Assembly: GCA_022575985.1 (NCBI GenBank)
Contig: JAKSXM010000040.1
Location: forward strand, 12,480,001-12,544,000
Reading direction: 5' to 3'
DNA from: Anagrus nilaparvatae
Taxonomy: Eukaryota; Arthropoda; Insecta; Hymenoptera; Mymaridae
DNA: 64,000 nucleotides
The position numbers and the translations under genes are program-made. Positions 10,028 through 21,468 of the stretch are shown here, piece by piece (within the stretch, counting starts at the first letter, position 1; each line of letters opens with the position of its first letter). The notes beneath the pieces are model-generated. The model was not told the DNA's origin. It was given only the letters and a program-made list of their open reading frames with translations, and did no database searches.

Positions 10028-11727
10028 CTTCTATTAAAACATAATATATAAAAATAAAATATTAATTTATAAATAGCCTCGCCGAGCACAGCTAGGCCCT
10101 TCAGCTAGTTGTGTATTAAAAGAAAGAGATGAAATTTTTGAAAAACTGTATAACTTTGTTTATTATAACACAAGGAAAATTAATTTTAAAACCCAGTAAA
10201 AGCAGATGTTAAAATTTATTTACTAAATTACCTCGGTTACCTTAGCTCCCCTAAAAAATTAATTTATATTTTTTATAGCTCAAATTAATCCTTTTTATTT
10301 GTACTAAATGTACATCAAAATTATTTTTTTTGTGCAAAATTGTGCTTTTTTGCAAAACGTATAAAACGAGCGGGGAGCTGAACAGTTCGCCCCCCAATTG
10401 AAAAACTTATTTTTCTGCTGTACTATGCAATGCACAATTAACAGCTTTAATAAATGTACAATTAATTGTGCAATGGGCTTGTGAAAAAACATGCACTAAA
10501 TTGTTGACCAATAAAAAGTTATTAAAATCAAACATATTTTTCATTTAAAATGTGTATGGTGTATGTCATCTTACAGAAGACTTGGAAGTATAGATATGGC
10601 GCTTGTTTTAAATATTTTTAGTTTAGAATATAACTTGATATTTACTCAACTTGGGATTCGACTATTGTCGAAAATATTGATCCCAAATTATTTAACAATA
10701 ATTGAGGTTTTATAACTATATTTTTATTATTTATTGGAACCGATTGACCTCTCAAAACTTATCCGTGGGTTTATGGGGAAGGAAACATACATATGAGCTT
10801 TAAAAACATTTTTTCAGTTAAGTCGTTAGTAAAACTCCCTGCTGAAGTCATTTCTGACGTTATTTTTTCGGAAAATACTCGCTAAACCCTAGAAAATCGG
10901 AAAAATCCATGAAAAGAAGATATTAAAAAAACGTGATAAAAGTCGCCCTGAAGTTTGGCTTTATTACGCATAAGAACGCATAATTCAAATATTTATTAAT
11001 AAAATAATTAAATATTAAAAATTATTTAAATTTTTTTTCTACTAATTTTTTAACATTAATAGTTTAGGTTTGAGGTTTGACCATAAAAGATCGTATATGT
11101 TAAAAAACTTAACTTGAGATAGAAAAAATTTTTAGAATTCTAAGCCCAATTTTATTTATTCGAGCTTAGGAATTATTATTTTGCAAGTTTTTTTTTATTT
11201 ATAAATAAATTATATAAATATATTAATTAAAATATCTTGATTTATTTGTATATTTTATAAAATATGAATATTCAATAATTTTGAATACTTCATGAGTATT
11301 TAAACTATATGTAAAAAATATAATAAACTTATAATCTTGTATTATTTAGTGTTTTATATATGAAAAGACTTAAAATATTTCATCAAATAAGAAAATGGAT
11401 ATCGGCTATATTAAACATAAAAAACCCAAAAATTCCAAAAATTTGACTTTAAGTCGTTTTTTTTGACATTTCTCTTTAATGAATGCATTAAATAAAATAC
11501 AAAAAAAAAGAAAACCGTTTAATAAATACATTGCAATTTGGTTTTTACATTTTGATACAAACCATTTTAAGATATGAAGTGATGAAAATGACCACTTTTT
11601 TAGTTTTTAAATTTTGAACCTCTTAGCTTTAAATAGTTGTAACTCTGAACCTTCAGCTCAAATTCAAAAAAAAAAAAGAAAACGTCAAATCGATAGCATT
11701 TTTTCCAAGAAATAATTTGCACTAAAG
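10028..11727. other. AT-rich non-coding stretch
   Basis: No supportable gene. From about 11390 the sequence resembles 15590-15800 (GATACAAA..AGATATGAAGTGATGA), so the two sides of element 4 belong to one diverged repeat block. The single open frame at 10304-10492 (minus) has no recognisable content. Confidence 0.45.
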
Positions 11728-11779
11728 CTTATGAAAAAGTATAAAATTAGAAAAATTTTATTCTGTCATTCAATATATT

Positions 11780-12040
11780 TGTTCCGTATTGTAACTATTG
11801 TAAATATGTCTTTATTATAATATAATAATGTATACACGCCTTAATGTATATGTTAGAAAGAGATAGGTAATATCAAGCGCTACCTGTCAGTCGACAGTAC
11901 GCACTCAGCCGTATACCAGTACACACGTATTAATAAATCATCTTATCATCATATTAATCACAGTATCAGTTATTTTACATCCACTTTCATCCACTCCAAT
12001 ATTCCACCAATTAACCTCTAAATTACTTCAATATTGTTCA
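11780..12040 (+). repeat. 5' LTR of element 4
   Basis: 261 bp, starts TGTTCCGTATTG and ends ATATTGTTCA; one difference from 14930-15190. Confidence 0.92.
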
Positions 12041-12042
12041 TT

Positions 12043-12056
12043 TGGTCCTTCGATCC
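12043..12056 (+). promoter_or_regulatory. Primer-binding site of element 4
   Basis: TGGTCCTTCGATCC begins 3 bases after the LTR. It shares TGGTCC-TCG with the site of BEL element 3 (23762), which suggests the same or a related primer tRNA. Confidence 0.65.
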
Positions 12057-13859
12057 TTAATTGGCTAATAGTTTTTTAATTTAATCTATAAATTAGTTAA
12101 AAAACTTAAAAATCAGCACCACGAGGTTTTTTAAAATTTTTTTCTTCAAGTGAATATTGGATATTTAATGTGTGTTTTAAAGTGGATAATCATAAATATT
12201 AAATTAATTAATGCTCATCGATACAATTGTTCTTGTGATTAAATATATCAACTGTTTTCTCAAAAATTTAAAAGTGATTTACACGTGCTGTACTTAAACT
12301 TTCAAAAAAATATATTTGCAAAAAGTTTAATATTTACAAGCAGCAAATAAATAATGAGTGCCGAAAAACTTGTCAAAAAATAAATTATTTAAAAATTTAT
12401 AAAAAATTAAAAAAAACAAGAAGTGTATTACAAAAAAAAGAAAATCATCATAAATGAAGAAGAGGGGAAATAATATATTAACATAAAGGTGTTTCTCTCG
12501 CTCACACATCCTCGGCATATAAGCATCATGCGCACGCATTTTCTCAAGAAGACGACAGCAAACTTCAATTGCCGCCATATTCTTTTTTATTGGGGAAGAA
12601 GAAGCACACATCGAAGTTTTTTCTCTCTCTCTTCGCTCTCACTTACTCATATTAACGACGACATCTACCAGTAACCGTCATCACGTCATCATATCTCTGC
12701 GTTGGGGCATCACGACTACAAGTACATACGCGACGGCGCACTGGGCACGAAGCGTCTGCTCCAATCATATTCTTGTTCTGCAACGTGGCTAAATATTTGT
12801 CTACTGCTGGTGTCTCGTTTAAGATTAAGTTACGTTTTCTTTTTATTTATTTATTTTTAATTATTATTTCATAATAATAATAATACAAAAAAATTAAGCT
12901 CTTTTTTCAGTACACTTTTTGTAATAATTTATTCTTTTATTTTCTTAAATTTTTTCTAATAAATAAATTCAAAATTTATTTTATAATAATAATTAATATA
13001 AAGTTAAACCAATAATTAAAATTCAACTTCGCGTATGATAAAATTAAGAAATTCAAACTTCTGTATCGTACAATACTAATATATACTATATGTTAAAAAG
13101 AGATAGAGATGTTCGAAATTCTATGTAGAAAAAGATAGAGATGTTCAAATTTCTATTCTACGCTAAAAATCATTCGAAGAAATCAGATCGTACTCTTACT
13201 AGTACCTTATTTCTATACAGCAATCAATGCACTTCTACTCTTGATTTCTTTCGGTGATTAAAACATAATATTTATTTTGTTCTAAATTAATATTTTAAAG
13301 TTACAATTTTAATTTTATTATTTAAAATACTATTTTAAGTTCTAACAAATTAAAATAAAAATTTAAAATTGTATTATAAAAAAAAAGAAACTCTATCTCT
13401 TACATTTGTCTTTACAATATTCTTAAAATTTTAATTATATGTTATTTATATCTTGATCATATTTCTAATTAACTTGATGTTACCTAGGTCTCTACATTAA
13501 ATGGTCGACATCAAGAGGTCTATCATAAGCTGTAGCTGTTCGGGCTGTCTTGTCAATCAGTGGGAGTTCCTGGACATCATTTGCAGATCTCATCAATCAA
13601 GATATGATTTTCTTTGTCATGAGGACTATGTTTAAAATATGTTAGATTTTTATTGTTTACTATTTCACTTTTTTACAAAAATATTACTCATAATGTTTAA
13701 TTTAAAAATCTATAACGTATATCATTGTTCTCGGGAAGCAAGGTTTAACTTTCTTAACTTAAATTTTGACATTTATTATATAATTAAATATTTTTAAATT
13801 TTCATAAAAACTGAGTAAATTGTGTCAAAAAAAAATTATCTAAATAATTTTTTCTTTTA

Positions 13860-14150
13860 ATTACATTTACACTGTTTTGACATTTCTTAATAATCTCAAT
13901 AATCCGTATTCTGTTCAAGATAGGAGAGTGATAGATGTCAAACTTTGTAAATGTATGTACTTTTTCTTAACATTTTTGCGATAAAACTCAATAATCCGTA
14001 TTCTAAACAATGATAGGAGAGTAGCAAATGTTTAACTTAAATTCTAAAAAAAAACTCATCGACATTTCTCACCAAAAAACTCATTAATCCGTAATCTAAT
14101 AAAAGATAGGAGAGTGGTGGATGTCAAGCATTAAAATGCACTTAATTATA
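13860..14150 (+). repeat. ~92-bp tandem repeat x 3 inside element 4
   Basis: Each unit contains ACATTT, then CTCAATAATCCGTA (starts 13895, 13988, 14080; third copy CTCATTAATCCGTA), then GATAGGAGAGT and usually ATGTCAA. The conserved cores are separated by variable AT-rich spacers, which suggests a retained function such as RNA packaging or dimerisation. That is inference. Confidence 0.75.
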
Positions 14151-14929
14151 TGTACTACTATAACATGACAAAATTTACTCAAGTTTTATAAATAAAAATA
14201 ATATAATCTTAAATCTTCTGTAAAATTCTTATGTAATTTTCATACTAAAACTTTGTTTAATAATTCATTCTATAATTATGTATACTATAATTTTACAATT
14301 TTATCTCAATCAATAATTTAATAATTTTTCACCTGTAATGTAAAATTAAGTGGGGAGGGATACTGAACCACATTTTATAATCACTAATATGAGATAAAAT
14401 TGTCAAATTTAAATTCAAATCATTTAATGAGGTATTATAAATTATTTTAAACTCCGGTTTAAGAAGGTTAGACTGAGTTTCTCTAAAACAATTAAAATTA
14501 TGTTAGCAGACCAGTTATAAACTATAATTCTTAAACTTAGTCCTCAAATGATTTCTTAAATTTATTCTTGTATTGTTAATCACAAATGATAGTCCTAATA
14601 CTCTTATTGATTGCTAGGATCGTTTTGATTAGCAATAGTTATTGATAATCATTTTGATGTAAATCAATATTATGTTCATTGTTATTATTGTATTCATTTT
14701 AATTGTATATATAAACTCATTTTCTAAAAATATCTAAATATCTTCAAATTAATATTATATTCTTTTAATTAAAATTGTGAAGATACAAATCTATAATTAT
14801 GTATTTAAATTGTTAGACTTTTTAAAAAACACATAATAATGTTATTTAAAAAAATTGTTTGTAAATAATATTTTAATTCTTAAACTCTTTTTCAATTTTT
14901 TACCTTGATAAAAAATTAAGCCGGGAGAA

Positions 14930-15190
14930 TGTTCCGTATTGTAACTATTGTAAATATGTCTTTATTATAATATAATAATGTATACACGCCTTAATGTATA
15001 TGTTAGAAAGAGATAGGTAATATCATGCGCTACCTGTCAGTCGACAGTACGCACTCAGCCGTATACCAGTACACACGTATTAATAAATCATCTTATCATC
15101 ATATTAATCACAGTATCAGTTATTTTACATCCACTTTCATCCACTCCAATATTCCACCAATTAACCTCTAAATTACTTCAATATTGTTCA
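14930..15190 (+). repeat. 3' LTR of element 4
   Basis: 261 bp, begins directly after the purine tract. It ends at TTCA 15190, after which the host repeat resumes with TTGGCTGTCTG. Confidence 0.92.
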
Positions 15191-15600
15191 TTGGCTGTCT
15201 GTAATATGAGAAAAATAATCATTTTTATCTTAGTGTCTCGGTGGTTTTATATATTTAAAAAATTAACATTTTAGTACAATAAGGTTAGGTCGGCGGTCCC
15301 ATATATGAAAAAGTATAAAATTAGAAAAATTTTATTTTGTTGTTAAATATATTTTGGCCATCTTTAATATGAAAAAAATAATAATTTTTATCTTAGAGTC
15401 TCGGTGGTTTTATATATGTGAAAAATTCACTTTTTAGTAAAATTAGGTTAGGTGGGCGGTCCCATGTATGAAAAAGTATAGAATTAGAAAAATTATATTC
15501 TGTCGTTAAATATATTTTGGCCGTCTGTAAGATGAAAAAAATAATAATTTTTATCTTAGAGTCTCGTCGGTTTTATATTAGATTTGGTCGGCTGTCCTAG
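15191..15600. repeat. ~165-bp tandem repeat, interrupted by element 4
   Basis: Units carry ATGAAAAAGTATA-AATTAGAAAAATT, AATATATTTTGGC, ATTTTTATCTTAG, GTCTCGGTGG and AGGTT-GGTCGGC. The first unit starts at about 11728, is cut at 11779 by element 4 and resumes at 15191. Further units start near 15301 and 15464. The uncut units give the pre-insertion sequence. Confidence 0.75.
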
Positions 15601-15873
15601 TTATGAAAAAATAAAAAAATCAAAAAAATGGTCTTTAAGTAGTTTTTTTTACGTAGTTTTTTTTTTCTTTAAGTAGTTTCTTTGATGAAAGCATTGAATA
15701 AAAAACTGAAAAAAGTGTCATTAGAAAAGCGTTGAATAAATATAAAGCAATTTGAGTTTTACAATTTGATACAAAGCAGTTAAAGATATGAAGTGATGAT
15801 TTCTATAATAAGATAGTGAATTGAAAAAAATACAAAAACTTTTACACTATCTGGGTATTATTGAGTTAAAGAA

Positions 15874-16087
15874 AAACATTTTTATGAATAAACATTTTCA
15901 TTTTTTCACCCCGGCAAATTTTCCGATTTTCCAAGATAGATAAAACTTATAACTGGTTTATGTTTTCACACATTCAACGATTATGGAATACATTCACTTA
16001 TAACAGTTCACTTATAACAGTAATCTTAAAAAATCGGAAAATTTTCAGTGATGCGAAAATGAAAAATTTCATTCATGAAAACATTTT
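15874..16087. repeat. Foldback, ~60-bp arms
   Basis: AACATTTTTATGAATAAACA...CAAATTTTCCGATTTTCC on the left pairs with AAAAATCGGAAAATTTTC...CATGAAAACATTTT on the right. The arms are imperfect. A similar TTCCGATTTTCC phrase occurs at 1000-1090. Confidence 0.55.
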
Positions 16088-16256
16088 ACTCAACCTCGAA
16101 AACCTAAAAATAATAGCAAACAAAACTAAACACTAACGCTAATATAATTGGAATTGTAAAATTAAAAATAAATTAAAAAAACTAACTCCTCATCAAAAAA
16201 TTACATTTTTTTAAAATTTTGTTGTTGATTCTTTTACGTCTGGTATGTATTTAATA

Positions 16257-16509
16257 GTTGAATCAATGAGAAATCGACTTTTTCAGAGCAAAGAGTGAAA
16301 TACCATTTATGTACTATTGTTGGAAAACAAGAAATTCTATTTATAAAAGAGCAAAGATGTTTATTATAAATATTGTTCCCAACGTTTCTATAACCTGTGA
16401 TACTTCAAGTAATGATAGTTGAAAAGGAGTCTTATAAAGACTCGAAACCTTGGGAACAATATTTATAATAAACATCTTTGCTCTGGAAAAGTCGATTTCT
16501 CTTTGATAC
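16257..16509. mobile_element. Foldback/MITE with nested inverted repeats
   Basis: An outer pair (ATCAATGAGAAATCGACTTT near 16263 and AAAGTCGATTTCTCTTTGAT near 16490) encloses an exact 35-bp inner pair (16348-16382 against 16450-16484, containing GATGTTTATTATAAATATTG). Half copies recur at 18562-18620 and near 1600, so this is a dispersed family. It is non-coding; the superfamily is unknown. Confidence 0.65.
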
Positions 16510-16830
16510 TAATATTTAAATATTATAGTTGCATAAAAACATTGAAATTCTAAATTTGCTATAAAACAGGCTACAGATAATCGAAATAAATTTAAAGTGG
16601 CGTATATTTTTCTAAATTCAATACAAATATTTCAATGCTATCATTTTATAGAAACATTGAAATTACAAGATTTCTATAGAACAGGACAATATTTAAAAAA
16701 ACGTAAGTGTGGTATATTCTGCTAAAACCAATACTAATATTTAAATGCTATAATTGCATAAAAACATTGAAATTACAACTGTTCTATAATACACGCTACT
16801 GCTATTTGAAAAAAATTTAAAGTGTCTATA
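16506..16830. repeat. ~112-bp tandem repeat x 3
   Basis: The unit contains TACTAATATTTAAAT, then TGCATAAAAACATTGAAATT and CTATAAAACAGG, starting near 16508, 16622 and 16733. A shorter ~65-bp direct repeat with TGTCTACATTATGAAAAAA follows to about 17000. Confidence 0.6.
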
Positions 16831-17071
16831 TAGGCTGTCTACATTATGAAAAAACCCAAAAAATTTCACTGTAAAGTAAAATAGATATCGGCTGTCCTAT
16901 TTATGAAAAAACCAAATATTATAAAAATTTCACTGTATAGTAAAATTCATATTGGGTGTCTACATTATGAAAAAAAATCAAATTTTTCAATCTATATTGT
17001 GATTTGAATAAAATTGTTAGAAAATAACTGAAAAAACAGCTATTATCTGTGACGTTCCCAATATTTTTTAA

Positions 17072-18477
17072 AAAATATTTTTATAAAAATATAATTGCTT
17101 AGTTAAAAGCAATTATAGAGACGATCAATAGGAACAAGAAGAAATAACAAATTTTTATTGGTTCTTAATTTGTAACGTTTCGGTGTGAGCCACATCCTTT
17201 TTAAACGTTTATTTCCTTGTAAAAGATATAAATTGTGAAATACAAACATTGATATATAAGATTAAATAATATTTTAAAACTTACATTGATTTTAACTTAC
17301 ATTGATTTTAGAACTAATATACAATAAATTAAATAATTTAAAGTTTAAAGGTTGAACTGAAAAAATTTTTGGATTTAGAAAAAATTTTTTTATTATCATT
17401 TTGAACTTAATTGTTGCGTAGGCATAGTATGGGAAGAATGTTAATATGTTTTTGTAATATTATATTTAATATGTTTGATTTCGTGGAAGATGCTTAGTAA
17501 AATTGATCACTAATAAGAAAACTAATAAAAATAATATGTGGGAATGGTATTTACGAGCTTATAGATTGAAAGCGAATATTAAAAACAACATCTCTGACGT
17601 CAAAGAGCAACCTTTGAACTTGGTATAGAAAACGCCTACGACAACATAAAAATTCTTCTCATACAGTAGCTACATTCTTTCACACGGTTTAACGCATATA
17701 AGCTACTGTCCAGGGATGTCGCGGGACACTCGTTAAAGACACTTCATTAAGAGCATTTGATTAGAATACTTGTTTGGGATCACTCGTTACTTTTGCATTG
17801 CATTGGGATCTCGATACTAGCATCTTGTAGTTATACTTATATTATGGAACTTAGAGTATTTCAATAACCAAAAAAGTATATACAACAACTTTGGTTAATT
17901 TGTTTTCCTCTACAATAAACCAGCCTTAAAATAACTTTAAGGTCCGAATAAAAAGAATTCTCAATCACCTGAGAATAAATATTTAATAATCCAGCAAATA
18001 CGCTACATAATTCTTGCATAAACTTACTGTTTTTATTGTTTTGATTAAGGTCAATAATTGGAGTAAAACTCATTTTCAAAGAAAAAAAATTTTTCTATTT
18101 TTTGTATTGTAACACTACACTAATAAATAATTTAAGAACGTAAAAAATACAAACAAAAAATATAATTTAATTTATGTAAAATGAAAAACAAAAGATATTT
18201 ATAATTGTGTTGTTAATAGTACGGGACTGTAACTGATAATACTGAGAAAAATTAAGAGAGGGAGAATATTTAACGAACAATAATGATAATCATAATCATG
18301 TATTTGGAAATATTTTGTTAAGCGCGTCGATTGTATTTTTATAGAAATATTGTAATTTTTCTGTATCAAATTGTCTGTTTAAAGTATTGTCATGAAGCAT
18401 TCCGTATATGAAGCATTTCAGAAAATAGTCTTTATTTGTAATTTATCTCAGTAGCAATAATTTTGGTTTTTTTAAAA
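17072..18477 (-). mobile_element. Penelope-like element fragment, copy 1
   Basis: 17072-17415 is about 90% identical by eye to 19310-19735, and 18000-18108 plus 18425-18477 match 19727-19867. Copy 2 carries a GIY-YIG endonuclease just beyond this shared region, so the shared part is the 3' end of a Penelope-like retroelement read on the minus strand. Relative to copy 2 this copy has about 590 bp extra at 17416-18008 and about 310 bp extra at 18109-18422. Neither extra block has an identified origin. Confidence 0.6.
17861..18079 (-). pseudogene. Possible C-terminal remnant of the Penelope-like ORF
   Basis: A 72-codon frame opening MKMSFTPIIDLNQNNKNSKF. The first 20 residues are conserved in the same place in copy 2 (19740-19795, minus), immediately downstream of the GIY-YIG domain, so it may be the end of the same polyprotein after a frameshift in a poly-T run. 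No domain is recognised in it and function is not assigned. Confidence 0.35.
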
Positions 18478-18479
18478 TA

Positions 18480-19309
18480 GGACTAACTTATATACAAATT
18501 TTGAATCTTATCGTAAATTAATGTAACCTTATCGAGTGCAAACAAAAATGACATTTTTTAGGAACAATATTTATAATAAACATTTTTGCTCTGGAAAAGT
18601 CGGTTTCTCATTTATTCAACTATCTTATTTTATCATGGTTTTATATCTTATATTTGATATTTTGTTCTTTTATCGCTGTTATTTCAGTATTGGCAAAAAA
18701 AAATAACCAAACGCCACAGGTGGTTTATTGAAGAACTATTTTTTTCCTATATCTAATACACCGCTTGACTGCGCCATTACACCGCTTGTCGTCGCCATTT
18801 TTGTACATCAGCGCCGATTTTGTCATTTTACGGTGGTAGTTTTTTTTGTCAATATCGGCTATAACTTCGGTAGCATATTTCCGATTTGACCCAAAATGAA
18901 CTTCATCTTTGACTCGGTATTAAATTCTATACAAATTTTGACCTTATCGATCGCAAACCAAAGACATTTTGTCGCGGGTGTAGACTGTGCTTCGCACAGT
19001 GAGGTATATTTTATAACATTAATAATAATTATTAATAATAAATAATAATTGAAAATAGAATATAGTAATATGCAGATTCTTTAACAAAATTTGCAGTTTT
19101 TTTTCATATTGTAGACGGTTATTATTTAAATATTTTCTATTTTCATATTCATCACAACTGATATTGTAGACAATCAATATGAATTTTACTATTTAATTAA
19201 TTTTCATAATTTTTGTTTGTTCATATAAAGGACAGAAGGTATCCATTTTACTCTATAGTGAAATTTTTTGAGTTTTTTCATATATAAAATAGCCAACAAT
19301 ATAGGTTGA
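18480..19309. other. AT-rich repeat-derived spacer
   Basis: Contains a half copy of the foldback family (18562-18620), a short hairpin CTGTGCTTCGCACAG near 18988, and AT-rich DNA. No gene is seen. Confidence 0.4.
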
Positions 19310-20073
19310 AAAATATTTTTATGAATAATATAATTGCTTAATTAAAAACAATTATAGATGCGATCAATAGGAACAAGAAGAAATAACAAGAGTAAAAATC
19401 AAAGTTTTCTGAATTTTTCCTTATAATTTGTCCAGCAAGTTCGTTTTAAACTCAACAGAAATTTTTATTGGTCGTTAAATTTGTAACGTTTCGATGTGAG
19501 CCACACCCTTTTCAAACATTTATTTCACTGTAAACGTTATAAATTATGAAATACAAATATTGATATATAAGATTAAATAAAATTTTAAAACTTAAATTGA
19601 TTTTAAATTACATTGATTTTAGTACTAACATACAATAAATTAAATAATTTAAAGTTTAAAGGTTATAAACTGAAAAAATTTTTAGATTTAGAAAAAATTT
19701 TTTTATTATTATTTTGAACTTAATTCTTGCATAAACTCACTGTTTTTATTGTTTTGATTAAAGTCAATAATTGGGGTAAAACCCATTGTCAAAGAAAAAA
19801 AAATTTTCTATTTTTAGTATTGTGTCTTTTTTTGTAATTATTCTCAGTAGCAATAATTTTGGTTTTTTTAAAATCAAATTTATGATTACATTTTAAGTGA
19901 TGCATATAGAATACGGAATTTCCTTTTTTATTTTGATAATCTTTTTGACGTTCTTTAATGCGTTTATATAGTTTTCTAGAGGTTTGACCTACATAGGCAA
20001 ATTCACATTGATCATATTTGATTTTATAAATTACAAATCCTTTTTTGAATTTATTGATTTTATCTTTTCCTCT
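19310..20073 (-). mobile_element. Penelope-like element fragment, copy 2
   Basis: The 3' part of a Penelope-like element on the minus strand. It contains the GIY-YIG endonuclease (20073 to 19774) followed by the untranslated 3' region shared with copy 1. RT is not present upstream on this strand. It is a broken copy. Confidence 0.7.
19774..20073 (-). pseudogene. GIY-YIG endonuclease domain of a Penelope-like element
   Basis: A 99-codon frame without an ATG, bounded by TAG upstream and TGA at 19774-19776. Residues about 13-29 read FVIYKIKYDQCEFAYVG, which is the GIY-YIG core (VIY, 11 residues, YVG), followed by QTSRKLYKRIKERQ with the conserved basic residues. Then come MHHLKCNHKFDF and a late TENNYKKR. 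This order matches the C-terminal endonuclease of Penelope-like retroelements, which nicks target DNA for reverse transcription. The same fold occurs in other nucleases, but the HxLxxxHxFDF block favours Penelope. Only the endonuclease part remains. Confidence 0.75.
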
Positions 20074-20149
20074 CTATATAAATAAAATCAGGAGAAAAAC
20101 TATCTGTTCTATTAACACCTTTTTACATAATGAACAACATATTTCTTAA

Positions 20150-20326
20150 ACTGATAAAGTGATACAAGAAAAATTAAATAAAACAGAAGTTTTTTTAAAA
20201 GAAAATCTTGATTTATTCATAACTATGGCTGACAAAGGTAATACCACAGTAATTACACCACTATCTCTTTACAATCCCAAAGTAGAAAATGAATTAAAAT
20301 ACAAAGAATCTTACATTTCACTTTAA
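20150..20326 (+). pseudogene. Penelope-like RT N-terminal fragment
   Basis: A 58-codon open stretch on the plus strand, ending TAA at 20324-20326. It contains LFITMADKGNTTVITPLSLY, with the block ADKGNTTVI that is typical of the region just before the RT fingers in Penelope-like elements. It lies in the opposite orientation to the endonuclease fragment 75 bp away, so the locus is rearranged or two copies collided. No catalytic RT motif is present. Confidence 0.65.
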
Positions 20327-20653
20327 AACGCTAGACAGTAATTGTCCAGAATTCCATTTCGCGTTTCCTACAGTTACGTCATGCCAAGATGTAGACTTTC
20401 CTGCAAATTTAAAATTTACCCAAGGCGCCAGTCACGTCCCGATTCGTGACAAGGTTTTTAGAAACCCCTTTTGGGCATAACGCAACCCTAATACTTACGT
20501 GGCCAAAATCCGACTAGCACAGCTCGTAAATACGACAGGAGAGAGGGGGGAACTTATAAGTTTAACGTCGGAGTTCCTAAAATTCACAAAAAAACTTACT
20601 TAACTTAAAAATCCTTATAAACTACTAAAATTTACTAATTTTCATGTTTAAAA

Positions 20654-21000
20654 TAACGATAAATCCTAAATTTCCTACATTTTATGATCCTAAATTCGAA
20701 TAGAAAATGTCTTATTTTATTTAATTAACGATAAACCCAAATGGATATTTTGTAACTATCAATTTTAATTAAAGAGAATATAAAATGTTTTATATTATTT
20801 ATTTATCGATAAACCAAAATTTATATTTTGTGACAATCAATTTTAATTAACGAGAATATAAAATGTTTTATTTTATTTATTTATCGATAAACCAAAATTT
20901 ATATTTTGTGACAATCAATTTTAATTAACGCGAATATAAAATGTTTTATTTCATTTATTTATCGATAAACCATGATTTCTACCATTTGTTTAAATAAATA
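20654..21000. repeat. 78-bp tandem repeat
   Basis: The unit TATCGATAAACC...ATATTTTGTGACAATCAATT...GAATATAAAATGTTTTAT recurs at exactly 78-bp spacing (20726, 20804, 20882, 20960), with a diverged unit from 20654. It lies just upstream of the hammerhead array. It is non-coding. Confidence 0.85.
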
Positions 21001-21468
21001 ATTAAAATTTTATTATTTTATTCGATAATCCTTAATTTTATAAATCCGTATTCAATTTATTCTAATTTAAGGTTATTTAAATGCCAGAAAGTGCAATTAT
21101 CGAAAATTTACAAATTAATACTAAAAATTTCAAGAAAATGCATGTTTGTATAATATAATAATAATTTAACAAACGTGGGCGATGAATTTGTAAATTCATT
21201 TAATACCATGTACTCGTAAAAAGGTCGATTATAAATATTATTGTTTAAGAATTACAAACGAGTAATAAAAATTATTAATTTTCATATATAGAGCTTGGAC
21301 CTAATAACGCTCTGAGTTATAACATTCAACTCGCATTTTAATAAATATATATATATAACATCATTTCTTATATACAGAACAGATGGCTAAAGCAATGTGA
21401 GTCGTCCTCACAAGTGCTAAAATCGCCATTTGTTAACTATATAAGAAAAATAAGGACGTGTTTACATC

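Larger units (their letters stand above)
11780..15190 (+). mobile_element. Non-autonomous BEL/Pao-like LTR element 4
   Basis: A 3.4-kb element with 261-bp LTRs (11780-12040, 14930-15190) that differ at one position (AAGCGC versus ATGCGC), so it inserted recently. A primer site TGGTCCTTCGATCC starts at 12043, and a purine tract AAGCCGGGAGAA (14918-14929) abuts the 3' LTR. The 2.9-kb interior has no gag or pol. It contains GATGTTACCTAGG (13478-13490), also found in the leader of BEL element 1, and a ~92-bp tandem repeat. It must depend on enzymes of a relative; element 3 shares the TGGTCC primer-site core. No clear target duplication is present. Confidence 0.88.

Noticed and set aside
12327..12674. 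Overlapping open frames on both strands in element 4
   Set aside because: Lie in the non-coding interior of an LTR element; low-complexity Phe/Leu runs; no homology recognised.
18980..19005. Hairpin CTGTGCTTCGCACAG as a terminator
   Set aside because: Eukaryotic AT-rich repeat DNA with no gene upstream; more likely a repeat-family terminus.
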